From positions 1 to 24,601 of the forward strand of contig CAJUJI010000022.1 of assembly GCA_910586875.1 (NCBI GenBank): a DNA stretch of 24,601 nt, in the 5' to 3' direction. This document shows, piece by piece, positions 1 to 7,509 of this stretch. How positions within the stretch are numbered: the first letter of the stretch is position 1; each line of letters opens with the position of its first letter. The notes under the pieces are model-generated. The model did no database searches. It worked only from the letters and a program-made list of their open reading frames with translations, and was not told where the DNA came from. Origin of the DNA: an uncultured Anaerotruncus sp. GTDB lineage: Bacteria; Bacillota; Clostridia; Oscillospirales; Ruminococcaceae. A program made the position numbers and the translations under genes.

Positions 1-138
1 CCAAAGGCGCTGCCTTTGGAATCCGCAGCCTTTACAAAGGCTGGCGAAACTTTTGTAAAATCCGCCGCGTAGAATACGAAAAAACGCATTGGAAAAAATC
101 TATTTTATATACTGTTAGTAATCCGCAGGAGGGCAACT

Positions 139-1953
139 ATGTCAGATAGACGAACCAATATCCGAAACTTTTGCATCATCGCACACATTGACCACGGCAA
201 AAGCACCCTTGCTGACCGCATTTTAGAGCAGACCTCTGCGGTCAGCCTCCGCGACATGGAAGACCAGATTCTTGATAATATGGACATCGAGCGGGAGCGT
301 GGCATCACCATCAAAGCACGCGCAGTCACATTGAATTATACCGCTGACAACGGTGAGAGCTATATCTTTAACCTAATCGATACCCCCGGACATGTCGATT
401 TTAATTATGAGGTATCCCGCTCGCTTGCCGCCTGTGAGGGTGCAGTACTGATTGTAGACGCCTCTCAGGGCATCGAGGCACAGACACTTGCAAATACCTA
501 CCTTGCTATTGAGCATGACCTTGAGGTCACACCGGTCATCAACAAAATCGATCTGCCTGCTGCGGATCCCGAACGGGTGGCACAGGAGGTGGAGGATATC
601 ATAGGATTGCCCTGTCTGGATGCACCGCGTATTTCCGCCAAAACTGGCGCAAATATTCATGAGGTGCTCGAGCGGATTGTAACCGATATACCCGCTCCTG
701 TGGGTGACGAAACCCGGCCACTGCGCGCATTGATCTTTGACAGCTATTATGACAGCTACAAAGGTGTCATCGTTTATGTGCGTGTCAAGGATGGCGTTAT
801 CCGCCCAGGCATGACCATCCGTATGATGGCTTCCGGCGCAGAATTTAATGTGGTGGAATGCGGCGTAATGGGCGCAACCACCCTTGTCCCACAGCAGGAG
901 CTGTTTGCCGGTCAGGTGGGCTATATCGCCGCTTCTATCAAGACGGTGCGTGATACCGCGGTCGGTGATACCGTTACAGATGCAGCAAACCCCGCGCCCG
1001 AACCGTTGCCCGGCTACCGCAAGGTACAGCCAATGGTTTTTTCTGGTATCTATCCGCTTGATGGTGCAAAATATCCGGATCTGCGCGATGCGCTGGAAAA
1101 GCTGCAACTGAATGACGCATCCCTTTCATTCGAGCCGGAAACCTCGATTGCACTGGGATTCGGCTTCCGATGCGGCTTTTTGGGCCTGCTGCATATGGAA
1201 ATTATCCAAGAGCGGCTGGAGAGGGAGTTTAATCTGGATATCGTGACGACGTTGCCCAGTGTTATTTATCAGTTGACCTTACAAAATAACGAAACGCTTT
1301 GGGTGGACAACCCGACCGCCTATCCCGATCCTGCGCTGATTAAGCAGGCGCAGGAGCCATTTGTCAAAGCGAACATCTTTACCCCAACCGCCTATATCGG
1401 CAATATTATGGATCTATGTATGGACCGGCGCGGGATCTATCTGGACACTAAATATCTGGACACCGACCGGGTAGAGCTTCATTACGAATTGCCGCTCAAT
1501 GAAATTGTGTACGACTTTTTCGATGCGTTGAAATCCCGCACCAAAGGCTATGCCTCCTTTGATTATGAGCTAGATGGCTACCGTGATTCTAAGCTGGTCA
1601 AGCTGGATATTCTGCTCAATGGCGAGGTTGTGGATGCGCTTTCGTTCATCGCCCACGCTGACAAGGCATATCCGCGGGCGCGGCGCATCTGTGAAAACCT
1701 CAAGGAGAACATCCCACGCCAGCTGTTTGAGGTTCCTATTCAGGCGGCGATTGGCGGCAAGGTGATTGCGCGCGAAACGGTCAAAGCAATGCGCAAGGAC
1801 GTGCTCGCCAAATGTTATGGCGGCGATATCACCCGCAAAAAGAAGCTGCTGGAAAAGCAAAAGGAAGGCAAAAAGAAAATGCGTCAGCTCGGTTCGGTTT
1901 CGGTGCCGCCGGAGGCTTTCACCGCTGTTCTCAAGCTGGACTCAAACGATTAA
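139..1953 (+). CDS. lepA: Elongation factor 4 (LepA), ribosomal back-translocation GTPase
   Basis: This is a translational GTPase of the LepA/EF4 family, which acts on stalled or mistranslocated ribosomes at the membrane or in the cytosol. The 604-residue length matches the family (about 600). The G1 motif AHIDHGKST lies at residues 15-23, G3 DTPGH at 81-85 and G4 NKID at 135-138. The C-terminal tail ends with the family-typical MRQLGSVSVPPEAF segment, which identifies LepA rather than EF-G or TypA. The ATG follows a strong AGGAGGG site (127-133) at 5 nt. hemW begins 13 nt after the stop, so the two are probably cotranscribed, as in many Firmicutes. No frameshift or missing motif is seen. Identification is certain from sequence; the cellular role is family knowledge. 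Confidence 0.98.
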   Translation: MSDRRTNIRNFCIIAHIDHGKSTLADRILEQTSAVSLRDMEDQILDNMDIERERGITIKARAVTLNYTADNGESYIFNLIDTPGHVDFNYEVSRSLAACEGAVLIVDASQGIEAQTLANTYLAIEHDLEVTPVINKIDLPAADPERVAQEVEDIIGLPCLDAPRISAKTGANIHEVLERIVTDIPAPVGDETRPLRALIFDSYYDSYKGVIVYVRVKDGVIRPGMTIRMMASGAEFNVVECGVMGATTLVPQQELFAGQVGYIAASIKTVRDTAVGDTVTDAANPAPEPLPGYRKVQPMVFSGIYPLDGAKYPDLRDALEKLQLNDASLSFEPETSIALGFGFRCGFLGLLHMEIIQERLEREFNLDIVTTLPSVIYQLTLQNNETLWVDNPTAYPDPALIKQAQEPFVKANIFTPTAYIGNIMDLCMDRRGIYLDTKYLDTDRVELHYELPLNEIVYDFFDALKSRTKGYASFDYELDGYRDSKLVKLDILLNGEVVDALSFIAHADKAYPRARRICENLKENIPRQLFEVPIQAAIGGKVIARETVKAMRKDVLAKCYGGDITRKKKLLEKQKEGKKKMRQLGSVSVPPEAFTAVLKLDSND

Positions 1954-1966
1954 AAGGGGACTGCCG

Positions 1967-3079
1967 ATGCCTTGTGACGCACTGTATCTGCATATTCCGT
2001 TTTGTCAGCGTAAATGTCCCTACTGCGATTTTTATTCGGTGCCTGCTACCCGCGCGCAGATAGAGGCTTATACGACAGCGCTGTTGCGGGCGCTGCAAAC
2101 CTGCCCTTATCCGCTGGCACCGCTGAACACCGTTTATTTTGGCGGCGGCACCCCGCTATTGTTGGGCGCCGAGCGAATTATTCAGCTTTTGGATCTGCTG
2201 CGGCAGCGGTTTCAAATCGCGGCAGCAGCAGAAATCACCCTGGAATGCAATCCGCATTCCTTCTTAAAATCGGAGCTGGTTCGATTGCAGCGCGCAGGAG
2301 TGAACCGCATCTCACTAGGGATGCAAAGCGCCAATGACCAACAATTGCAGGAATTAGGGCGGCTACACACCGCCCAGGACGTCCTCATTGCGGCGCAGGC
2401 CGCGCGCGAGGCTGGTATCCCACATCTTTCGCTGGATTTGATGTTGGCCACCCCTGGGCAAACCAAGCAGGATGTTTTGCAAGCGATACAGCTTTGTGAC
2501 CGTGCGGGGGCGGAGCATGTTTCCGCCTATCTGCTCAAGGTCGAGGAGGGGACCCCCTTTGCCGCTGCACACATCGAGCGCCGCTGCCCCGACGAGGAGC
2601 AGCAGGCCGATCTTTATTTATATGCGGTGGAAATGCTCGCGCAATATGGATATGTGCAATATGAGATCAGCAACTTTGCACGGGATGGAAAAACAGCCCG
2701 TCACAATCTAAAATATTGGAATTGTCAGGAATATCTGGGGGTCGGACCCTCCGCCCATTCCTATTATGCAGGAAAGCGCTTTTATTTTCCACGAAGGCTG
2801 GGGGAATTTGTGGAAAACTCATCCGTCTGGAGCCTGGTGAAGCAAGATGGTGCGGGTGGAAGTCTTGCAGAATATCTGATGCTCCGTCTGCGGCTGAACG
2901 AAGGGGTTATCTGGGAACAGCTCGCAGAACGATTTCCGCTGTATGAGCGTTCACGGTTGGAAGCTCGTGCAAAGAGCTTGCCCTCACAGCTGCTTACCTG
3001 CGATGAAGCCGGATTGCGGCTGACCCCAGAGGGCTTTTTGGTATCCAACGCAATTTTAGGAACGCTGTTAGATTTTTGA
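1967..3079 (+). CDS. hemW: Radical SAM heme chaperone HemW (formerly HemN-like, coproporphyrinogen III oxidase-like)
   Basis: The protein has 370 residues and starts MPCDALYLHIPFC. It carries the radical-SAM cluster motif CX3CX2C at C13, C17 and C20, followed by the aromatic D-F-Y, and then an FGGGTP segment that binds S-adenosylmethionine. This pattern fits HemW, a heme-binding radical SAM protein thought to deliver heme to respiratory enzymes. It was long misannotated as an oxygen-independent coproporphyrinogen oxidase. The reading frame is open upstream to 1766, inside lepA, but the ATG at 1967 follows AAAAGGGG (1952-1959) and puts the cluster motif where the family has it, so I choose that start. 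It lies 13 nt after lepA, probably in one operon, and is followed by a strong bidirectional terminator. No other heme genes are nearby. Confidence 0.95.
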   Translation: MPCDALYLHIPFCQRKCPYCDFYSVPATRAQIEAYTTALLRALQTCPYPLAPLNTVYFGGGTPLLLGAERIIQLLDLLRQRFQIAAAAEITLECNPHSFLKSELVRLQRAGVNRISLGMQSANDQQLQELGRLHTAQDVLIAAQAAREAGIPHLSLDLMLATPGQTKQDVLQAIQLCDRAGAEHVSAYLLKVEEGTPFAAAHIERRCPDEEQQADLYLYAVEMLAQYGYVQYEISNFARDGKTARHNLKYWNCQEYLGVGPSAHSYYAGKRFYFPRRLGEFVENSSVWSLVKQDGAGGSLAEYLMLRLRLNEGVIWEQLAERFPLYERSRLEARAKSLPSQLLTCDEAGLRLTPEGFLVSNAILGTLLDF

Positions 3080-3110
3080 TCGCGCTGCTATGGAAATCCC
3101 CCACAACGCA

Positions 3111-3142
3111 AAAAAGCAAGACCTTCTCAGGTCTTGCTTTTT
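3111..3142. terminator. Bidirectional intrinsic terminator between hemW and the convergent ChrB-like gene
   Basis: A perfect 14-bp stem pairs 3111-3124 with 3129-3142 around a TCTC loop. The outer part is A5 on one side and T5 on the other, so the RNA ends in a U-tract whichever strand is read. It sits 31 nt after hemW and 30 nt from the end of the convergent gene, and should stop both. Confidence 0.9.
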
Positions 3143-3172
3143 ACTTGTTATTCGCCCTACTGCAACAGGCTT

Positions 3173-3703
3173 TCATGCCTCCATCAGCCGTTTGAGCTGT
3201 GCACCCACATCGCCTGCCAGCTCCCGCATGGTATCAATAATTTCGTTGATCCCATCCTCAATCTCGCTCGCTATAGCAATTTTAAAGTAATCCCGCGCTT
3301 TCGCCTTGCGATATCGCTTAATCATCTGTTTGATCTGCTCGCTCTCTTTGCTGCCTGGCGGCTGCTCCTGCGCGCGCAGGCTGTTCGCTGTATTGATGCA
3401 ATCGCTGCGCAGCGCCTGATATTCCTCCTCCATCTGCTTTTGAAACCGTTCTACCATCTCTGCTTCATCCTTTGGGTCGGTAAAGCGCAACTCCACCAGC
3501 AGCGCCTCTCCCCCCATCTGGCGGATTTTCTGCGCCAACACGGTGAACTGCTGAGAATTATGCGTTGAATAAGGCAGCACTGCCATTCCTTGCTTTAAAT
3601 ATTCTGCTCCAAATTCCTTGAGCTTACGCCAGACATACACCCGCGCTTTCGATGGATTGATTGGTACACTGTACGCAAGTCCCAGCCACGTGGTCTTCTG
3701 CAT
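3173..3703 (-). CDS. ChrB N-terminal-domain-like protein
   Basis: The 176-residue protein begins MQKTTWLGLAYSVPINPSKARVYVWRKLKEFGAEYLKQG. This W-L-x-L-x-Y-x-x-P-x-x-P-S-x-x-R-V-x-V-W-R-x-L-x-x-x-G-A-x-Y-L pattern is the hallmark of the N-terminal domain of chromate-resistance protein ChrB and its stand-alone relatives. The middle (GGEALLVELRF, then a region rich in D, E, Q) and the basic, probably helical C-terminal half fit too. In ChrB this domain is linked to chromate-responsive control, but no chrA transporter is nearby and the function here is unknown. The frame extends to 3751, but the GGAGG at 3712-3716 sits 8 nt before the ATG at 3703 and the likely promoter (3742-3770) would start transcription downstream of 3751, so 3703 is the start. 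The gene is transcribed divergently from asnA. Confidence 0.75.
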   Translation of the reverse strand: MQKTTWLGLAYSVPINPSKARVYVWRKLKEFGAEYLKQGMAVLPYSTHNSQQFTVLAQKIRQMGGEALLVELRFTDPKDEAEMVERFQKQMEEEYQALRSDCINTANSLRAQEQPPGSKESEQIKQMIKRYRKAKARDYFKIAIASEIEDGINEIIDTMRELAGDVGAQLKRLMEA

Positions 3704-3741
3704 CCCTGCCGCCTCCTTTTTTGTCGATAGTTCTAAAAGTA

Positions 3742-3770
3742 ATTGTAACAAGTGTTATCTTTTTCGTCAA
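3742..3770 (-). promoter_or_regulatory. Sigma-A type promoter of the ChrB-like gene
   Basis: On the minus strand TTGACG (3765-3770) is followed after exactly 17 nt by TACAAT (3742-3747), close to the consensus TTGACA-N17-TATAAT. Transcription would begin near 3735, giving a leader of about 30 nt before the ATG at 3703. Confidence 0.75.
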
Positions 3771-3799
3771 TAATTATTTGCAGCAAAACTGGATTTTAC

Positions 3800-3828
3800 T
3801 TGCAACTTGTGTGTTCAGCTGATAAAAT
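3800..3828 (+). promoter_or_regulatory. Sigma-A type promoter of asnA
   Basis: TTGCAA (3800-3805) and TAAAAT (3823-3828) are separated by 17 nt. The predicted start near 3835 gives a leader of about 50 nt. That is too short for a T-box, so tRNA-sensing attenuation of the kind common on amino-acid genes is unlikely here. Confidence 0.65.
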
Positions 3829-3885
3829 AAGGTTGTTCCCATGAAACTTAACCGCAACCGCGGTTTTTGGAAAGGACTTTTGAAT

Positions 3886-4899
3886 ATGTCAGTCAAAAAT
3901 TTAATTCTTCCACCACATTATTTTTCCAAATTAGATATTATCGAAACTGAAATTGCTATCAAGCTCGCCAAAGACACCTTTGAACAGGAGCTGGCCAAGA
4001 TGCTCTCCCTCACCCGCGTTTCAGCGCCATTGTTTGTGCGCCCTGAAAGCGGCCTGAACGACAACCTGAATGGGGTGGAACGCCCCGTACGTTTTGATGT
4101 GCCCGACACAGGCTCGGATGTGGAGATTGTACAGTCACTCGCAAAATGGAAGCGGATGGCGCTGTCCCGTTATGGGTTTGCGCCGCAAACCGGCCTTTAT
4201 ACCGACATGAACGCAATCCGTCGGGACGAGGACCTTGACAATCTGCACTCCATCTATGTGGACCAATGGGACTGGGAAAAGGTTATCACCCGCAAGGAGC
4301 GCAATATGGTTATGCTGCAATCGACCGTTCATGCGGTGATGATGGTGATGAAAAAAACCCAGAATGTGCTTGCGGACCGGTTCACCGCCTTGGAGCGATA
4401 TCTGCCGGATGACATCACCTTCCTGACCAGCCAGCAATTGGAGGATACTTACCCCACCCTCACGCCCAAGGAGCGGGAGGACGCCGCCGCCAAAAAATAT
4501 GGCGCTATTTTTATTTCTCAAATTGGCGGTGCTCTAAAAAGCGGTCAGCCGCATGACGGGCGCGCTCCCGACTATGATGACTGGTCGCTCAACGGCGATA
4601 TCCTGATCTGGTACCCCGTGCTCGGGCGCGCGCTGGAGCTTTCCTCTATGGGCATTCGCGTGGACGCCGAAAGCCTGCGCCGTCAACTGGAAATTTCCGG
4701 CTGCCAGGACCGTGCAGAGCTGCCTTTCCATAAACAGCTTCTTGAAGACCGGCTGCCGCTGACAATCGGCGGCGGTATCGGCCAAAGCCGTATCTGTATG
4801 GCACTGCTTGAAAAAGCACATATTGGCGAGGTGCAAGCGTCGGTCTGGCCGGATGACATGCACGATGCTTGCGCCGCTTCTGGCATCCATCTGCTATAA
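3886..4899 (+). CDS. asnA: Aspartate-ammonia ligase (ammonia-dependent asparagine synthetase)
   Basis: AsnA makes asparagine from aspartate, ammonia and ATP through an aspartyl-AMP intermediate. It is an aminoacyl-tRNA-synthetase-like class II fold enzyme in the cytosol. The 337-residue product is close to the 330 residues of the E. coli enzyme. Recognisable AsnA segments include an N-terminal helix leading to SLTRVSAPLFV, then GLNDNLNGVERPV, the ALSRYGF and LYTDMNAIRRDE segments, and the C-terminal GGGIGQSRICM. The frame opens at an ATG at 3841, but that start has no Shine-Dalgarno and adds a non-family basic extension. The ATG at 3886 follows GGAAAGGA (3869-3876) at 9 nt and is preferred. 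The next gene is glutamine synthetase, so two ammonia-assimilating enzymes lie side by side. Confidence 0.96.
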   Translation: MSVKNLILPPHYFSKLDIIETEIAIKLAKDTFEQELAKMLSLTRVSAPLFVRPESGLNDNLNGVERPVRFDVPDTGSDVEIVQSLAKWKRMALSRYGFAPQTGLYTDMNAIRRDEDLDNLHSIYVDQWDWEKVITRKERNMVMLQSTVHAVMMVMKKTQNVLADRFTALERYLPDDITFLTSQQLEDTYPTLTPKEREDAAAKKYGAIFISQIGGALKSGQPHDGRAPDYDDWSLNGDILIWYPVLGRALELSSMGIRVDAESLRRQLEISGCQDRAELPFHKQLLEDRLPLTIGGGIGQSRICMALLEKAHIGEVQASVWPDDMHDACAASGIHLL

Positions 4900-4907
4900 T
4901 AAAAATG

Positions 4908-4965
4908 CGTCCACCAGCCAAATCCCGTTTTGGGCGAAGCAAACAGGTGGACGATACTTTTTATT
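4908..4965 (+). terminator. Probable terminator of asnA
   Basis: CGTCCACC (4908-4915) pairs perfectly with GGTGGACG (4946-4953). A small inner CCC/GGG hairpin (4924-4934) sits in the loop. A T-rich run begins 4 nt after the stem. The structure starts 9 nt after the asnA stop. The long loop makes it less canonical than the other terminators here. Confidence 0.6.
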
Positions 4966-4966
4966 T

Positions 4967-5014
4967 GCCCTTTGATCGCGCATGAAAGGGCAATAGGCCC
5001 TAACCTGAAAGGGG
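4967..5014 (+). promoter_or_regulatory. glnN leader with mutually exclusive pairings that can cover the ribosome binding site
   Basis: GCCCTTT (4967-4973) can pair with AAAGGGC (4985-4991), or six of its bases can pair with the Shine-Dalgarno region AAAGGGG (5008-5014). A separate CCCT (4998-5001) can also pair with AGGG in the same Shine-Dalgarno. GGGC (4988-4991) can instead pair with GCCC (4997-5000). The leader is too small and lacks the conserved bases to be called a glnA or glutamine-II riboswitch by eye. Control by alternative folding is inference. Confidence 0.3.
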
Positions 5015-5021
5015 AGTTTTT

Positions 5022-7151
5022 ATGAAAGTAACCAAATTACAATCAATCAAGAAGACTGGCAGCTACGCACAGCGGCTGACCGAGCTATATGGTGCGAAGG
5101 TATTCAGCGACCGCGCAATGCGCAAATATCTTGCGCCCGAAGTATTCACCAGCCTAAAACGCACCCTGCGGGAAGGTTGCCCGCTCGACCCTGCGCTTGC
5201 ACAGGCGATTGCAGAGGGTATGAAGGACTGGGCGATTGACCAGGGCGCCACTCATTACACCCACTGGTTCCAGCCGCTAAGCAACATCACCGCAGGCAAG
5301 CATGACGCCTTTTTAGAGCCAACCAGTGACGGGGAAAGCATCCTGAAATTTTCCCCCAAGGCACTGTTCAAGGGGGAGCCGGACGCATCCTCCTTCCCAT
5401 CTGGGGGACTGCGCGCCACCTTTGAAGCGCGCGGCTATACCACCTGGGACCCCACCTCCCCTGCGTTTGTGCGGGATGGCACCTTATACATTCCAACCGC
5501 CTTTTGCGCCTATACCGGTGAAGCGCTCGACCAAAAAACCCCGCTGCTGCGCTCGATGGAGGCGATCAACACGCAATCGCTGCGGCTGCTGCGGCTGCTG
5601 GGCAACACAACCACCCATCGGGTATTGCCAACCGTTGGCGCAGAACAGGAATATTTCCTCATCGACCGCGCGTTATATGAGCAGCGGCTTGATTTGAAAA
5701 TCTGCGGGCGCACCCTGCTAGGCGCCCGCCCCCCCAAGGGGCAAGAATTGGATGACCATTACTGCGGGCGCATTCGGCTGCGGGTCTCTGATTTTATGCA
5801 CGCGCTGGATGAGCAGCTATGGGCGCTGGGTGTACCCGCCAAAACCAAACACAACGAAGCCGCTCCCGCCCAGCACGAGCTTGCACCGATGTTTGACTCG
5901 GTTAACATCGCCTGCGACCACAACCAGCTAACGATGGAGCTGCTGCGTGTCATTGCCAAACAAAAGGGGCTGGCCTGCCTGCTGCATGAAAAGCCCTTTG
6001 CAGATATCAACGGATCCGGCAAGCATAACAACTACTCGCTTTCAACCGATGATGGGCAAAATCTGCTTTCCCCCTCCACCGACCCTGTGCAGAACCGCCA
6101 GTTCCTATTGGTGCTCGCTGCATTCATCCAGGCAGTAGACCAGTATGGCGACCTGTTGCGCGCGTCTGCCGCCTGTGCGGGCAACGACTACCGTCTAGGC
6201 GGAAATGAGGCGCCGCCTACGATTATTTCGATCTTTCTAGGCGAACGGCTGACCGAATCGCTGCTGGAGGCAGCAAAGGGCAGCACCAGCCCCACCCATC
6301 AAATACAGCTGCTCAATACAGGGGTGTCCACCCTACCGGATTTGGAGAAGGACGATTCCGACCGCAACCGCACATCGCCGCTGGCGTTCACCGGCAACAA
6401 GTTTGAATTTCGGATGCTCGGCTCCTCCCAGTCTATTGCACTGACCAATGTTGTGCTGAACACCGCACTTGCAGAGGTATTTTCCCGCTTTAGCGACCGG
6501 CTGGAACAAGCGGCCGACCGCGACGCAGAAATTGGCGCAATCATTGCAGAGGTGGTCGCCGCACATGGACGGGTCATATATAACGGCAACAATTACTCCC
6601 ACGTTTGGGTAGAGGAAGCAAAACGGCGCGGACTGCCGGTTCTATCCAGCTCGATTGAAGCATTTGACAGCCTGATTGCTCCCAAAAACATCGCCCTGTT
6701 TGAAAAGCATGGGGTACTTTCCGCGGTCGAGTGTCATTCCCGACATGAGATTATGCTGGAAAATTATACAAAGCTGATCAACATTGAAGCTGCCACCATG
6801 ATCGAGATGGTTCGCCGCCAGATTCAGCCGGCAGTCATGCACTACGCCGGACGGATTGCGCACACCGTCAACGAAATGCGCACTGCTGGCAGCTGCTCCG
6901 ATTCTATCGTGCGTATTCTGGAGACGCTCACTGCGCTGACCGACCAGATCGACAGCGAGCTGAATGCGCTGCGGGAGGCTTACGCGCGCAGTCAATCGCT
7001 CGAGGATGTGCATGAACATGCGGAATATATGTATCACACCATCCGCCGGTGTATGGGTAGCTTGCGCACCTCCTGCGATGCCGCAGAACGGATTGTGGAC
7101 AGTGAAAGCTGGCCAATTCCGACCTATACTGACCTCCTATTGCGCGTGTAA
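5022..7151 (+). CDS. glnN: Type III glutamine synthetase
   Basis: The 709-residue protein is a GSIII enzyme, the large dodecameric form found in Bacteroidetes, cyanobacteria and some Clostridia; GSI has about 440-470 residues. It joins ammonia and glutamate using ATP in the cytosol. GSIII hallmarks visible are THWFQPLSN (about residues 79-87), FPSGGLRATFEARGYT (125-140) and the metal-binding GAEQEYFL (206-213). Conserved stretches further on include KHNEAAPAQHELAP, GSGKHNNYS, and FTGNKFEFRMLGSSQS. The ATG follows GAAAGGGGA at about 7 nt. It lies 122 nt after asnA. Because both genes consume ammonia, this pair likely serves nitrogen assimilation. The leader contains alternative pairings described separately. 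Confidence 0.97.
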   Translation: MKVTKLQSIKKTGSYAQRLTELYGAKVFSDRAMRKYLAPEVFTSLKRTLREGCPLDPALAQAIAEGMKDWAIDQGATHYTHWFQPLSNITAGKHDAFLEPTSDGESILKFSPKALFKGEPDASSFPSGGLRATFEARGYTTWDPTSPAFVRDGTLYIPTAFCAYTGEALDQKTPLLRSMEAINTQSLRLLRLLGNTTTHRVLPTVGAEQEYFLIDRALYEQRLDLKICGRTLLGARPPKGQELDDHYCGRIRLRVSDFMHALDEQLWALGVPAKTKHNEAAPAQHELAPMFDSVNIACDHNQLTMELLRVIAKQKGLACLLHEKPFADINGSGKHNNYSLSTDDGQNLLSPSTDPVQNRQFLLVLAAFIQAVDQYGDLLRASAACAGNDYRLGGNEAPPTIISIFLGERLTESLLEAAKGSTSPTHQIQLLNTGVSTLPDLEKDDSDRNRTSPLAFTGNKFEFRMLGSSQSIALTNVVLNTALAEVFSRFSDRLEQAADRDAEIGAIIAEVVAAHGRVIYNGNNYSHVWVEEAKRRGLPVLSSSIEAFDSLIAPKNIALFEKHGVLSAVECHSRHEIMLENYTKLINIEAATMIEMVRRQIQPAVMHYAGRIAHTVNEMRTAGSCSDSIVRILETLTALTDQIDSELNALREAYARSQSLEDVHEHAEYMYHTIRRCMGSLRTSCDAAERIVDSESWPIPTYTDLLLRV

Positions 7152-7315
7152 TCGATCACGCAAGCTTTTACTGTATGTGCATAGCGGGACGCTATCTAAC
7201 GTTTGCGCACATAAGCCGCCGCAGGCGACAAACCAAAAACAGCCGGGCGCATATATTCAAAAATCTGCTATACAGAGCAGCGCACAAAACACCACCGGTT
7301 TCACATCACCCCCGT

Positions 7316-7331
7316 AAATTGTATACAATTT
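7316..7331. promoter_or_regulatory. Operator O1, perfect 16-bp palindrome with TGTATACA core
   Basis: AAATTGTATACAATTT is perfectly self-complementary over 16 bp. The core TTGTATACAA equals the core of the well-known Bacillus subtilis GntR operator. It lies about 30 bp upstream of the -35 of the peptidase promoter. The likely binder is the GntR/FCD protein encoded at the right end of this window, by inference. Confidence 0.65.
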
Positions 7332-7360
7332 TTACAAAGCAAGTCTATGAAGCTTGCCAC

Positions 7361-7390
7361 TTGATTTTAGCCACTCCAATTTGTTACAAT
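7361..7390 (+). promoter_or_regulatory. Likely promoter of the peptidase-AbgT operon
   Basis: TTGATT (7361-7366) is followed after 18 nt by TACAAT (7385-7390). Transcription would begin near 7397, leaving a leader of about 110 nt. The promoter is bracketed by two TGTATACA palindromes. Confidence 0.5.
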
Positions 7391-7458
7391 GAAGGTATTC
7401 CTTTGAGGTTTCGTTTGGAATAATACAGGTAAAACCGTCATTTTTTCTACGACATCTC

Positions 7459-7474
7459 AAAATGTATACAATCT
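7459..7474. promoter_or_regulatory. Operator O2, TGTATACA palindrome downstream of the peptidase promoter
   Basis: AAAATGTATACAATCT keeps the 8-bp core TGTATACA (7463-7470) and most flanking A/T positions of O1. It sits inside the predicted leader, about 40 bp before the start codon. Its centre is 143 bp from that of O1, on the other side of the predicted promoter. Confidence 0.6.
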
Positions 7475-7509
7475 CGGCAAAGAAACGATAAAGTAGGGAG
7501 GAAGTAATA

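Larger units (their letters stand above)
7152..7509 (+). other. Intergenic region with peptidase promoter and two palindromic operators
   Basis: No gene is supported in these 358 bases; the short frames have no ribosome site or recognisable protein. Just after glnN, TATGTGC (7174-7180) can pair with GCACATA (7207-7213) around an inner ATAGCG/CGCTAT hairpin (7181-7195). A second small hairpin, CTGCT/AGCAG, lies at 7265-7280. Neither has a good T-run, so the end of the glnN transcript is not clear. The right half is AT-rich and holds a likely promoter and two TGTATACA palindromes. Confidence 0.7.

Noticed and set aside
373..1107. 244-codon frame antisense to lepA
   Set aside because: It lies fully inside lepA, has no recognisable protein features and no supporting ribosome site.
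1766..1966. Upstream extension of hemW into lepA
   Set aside because: The added 67 residues are lepA read in another frame. A good ribosome site and the correct HemW N-terminus are at 1967.
3841..3885. ATG 3841 as asnA start or as a leader peptide
   Set aside because: There is no Shine-Dalgarno before it, it is only a few bases after the predicted transcription start, and it adds a non-family tail. It is in frame with asnA, so it is not a separate leader peptide.
3835..3885. T-box leader for asnA
   Set aside because: The leader between the predicted promoter and the start is only about 50 nt, far too short for a T-box.
4900..5021. A known glutamine riboswitch before glnN
   Set aside because: The conserved bases of the glnA and glutamine-II motifs were not found by eye; only alternative short pairings are present.
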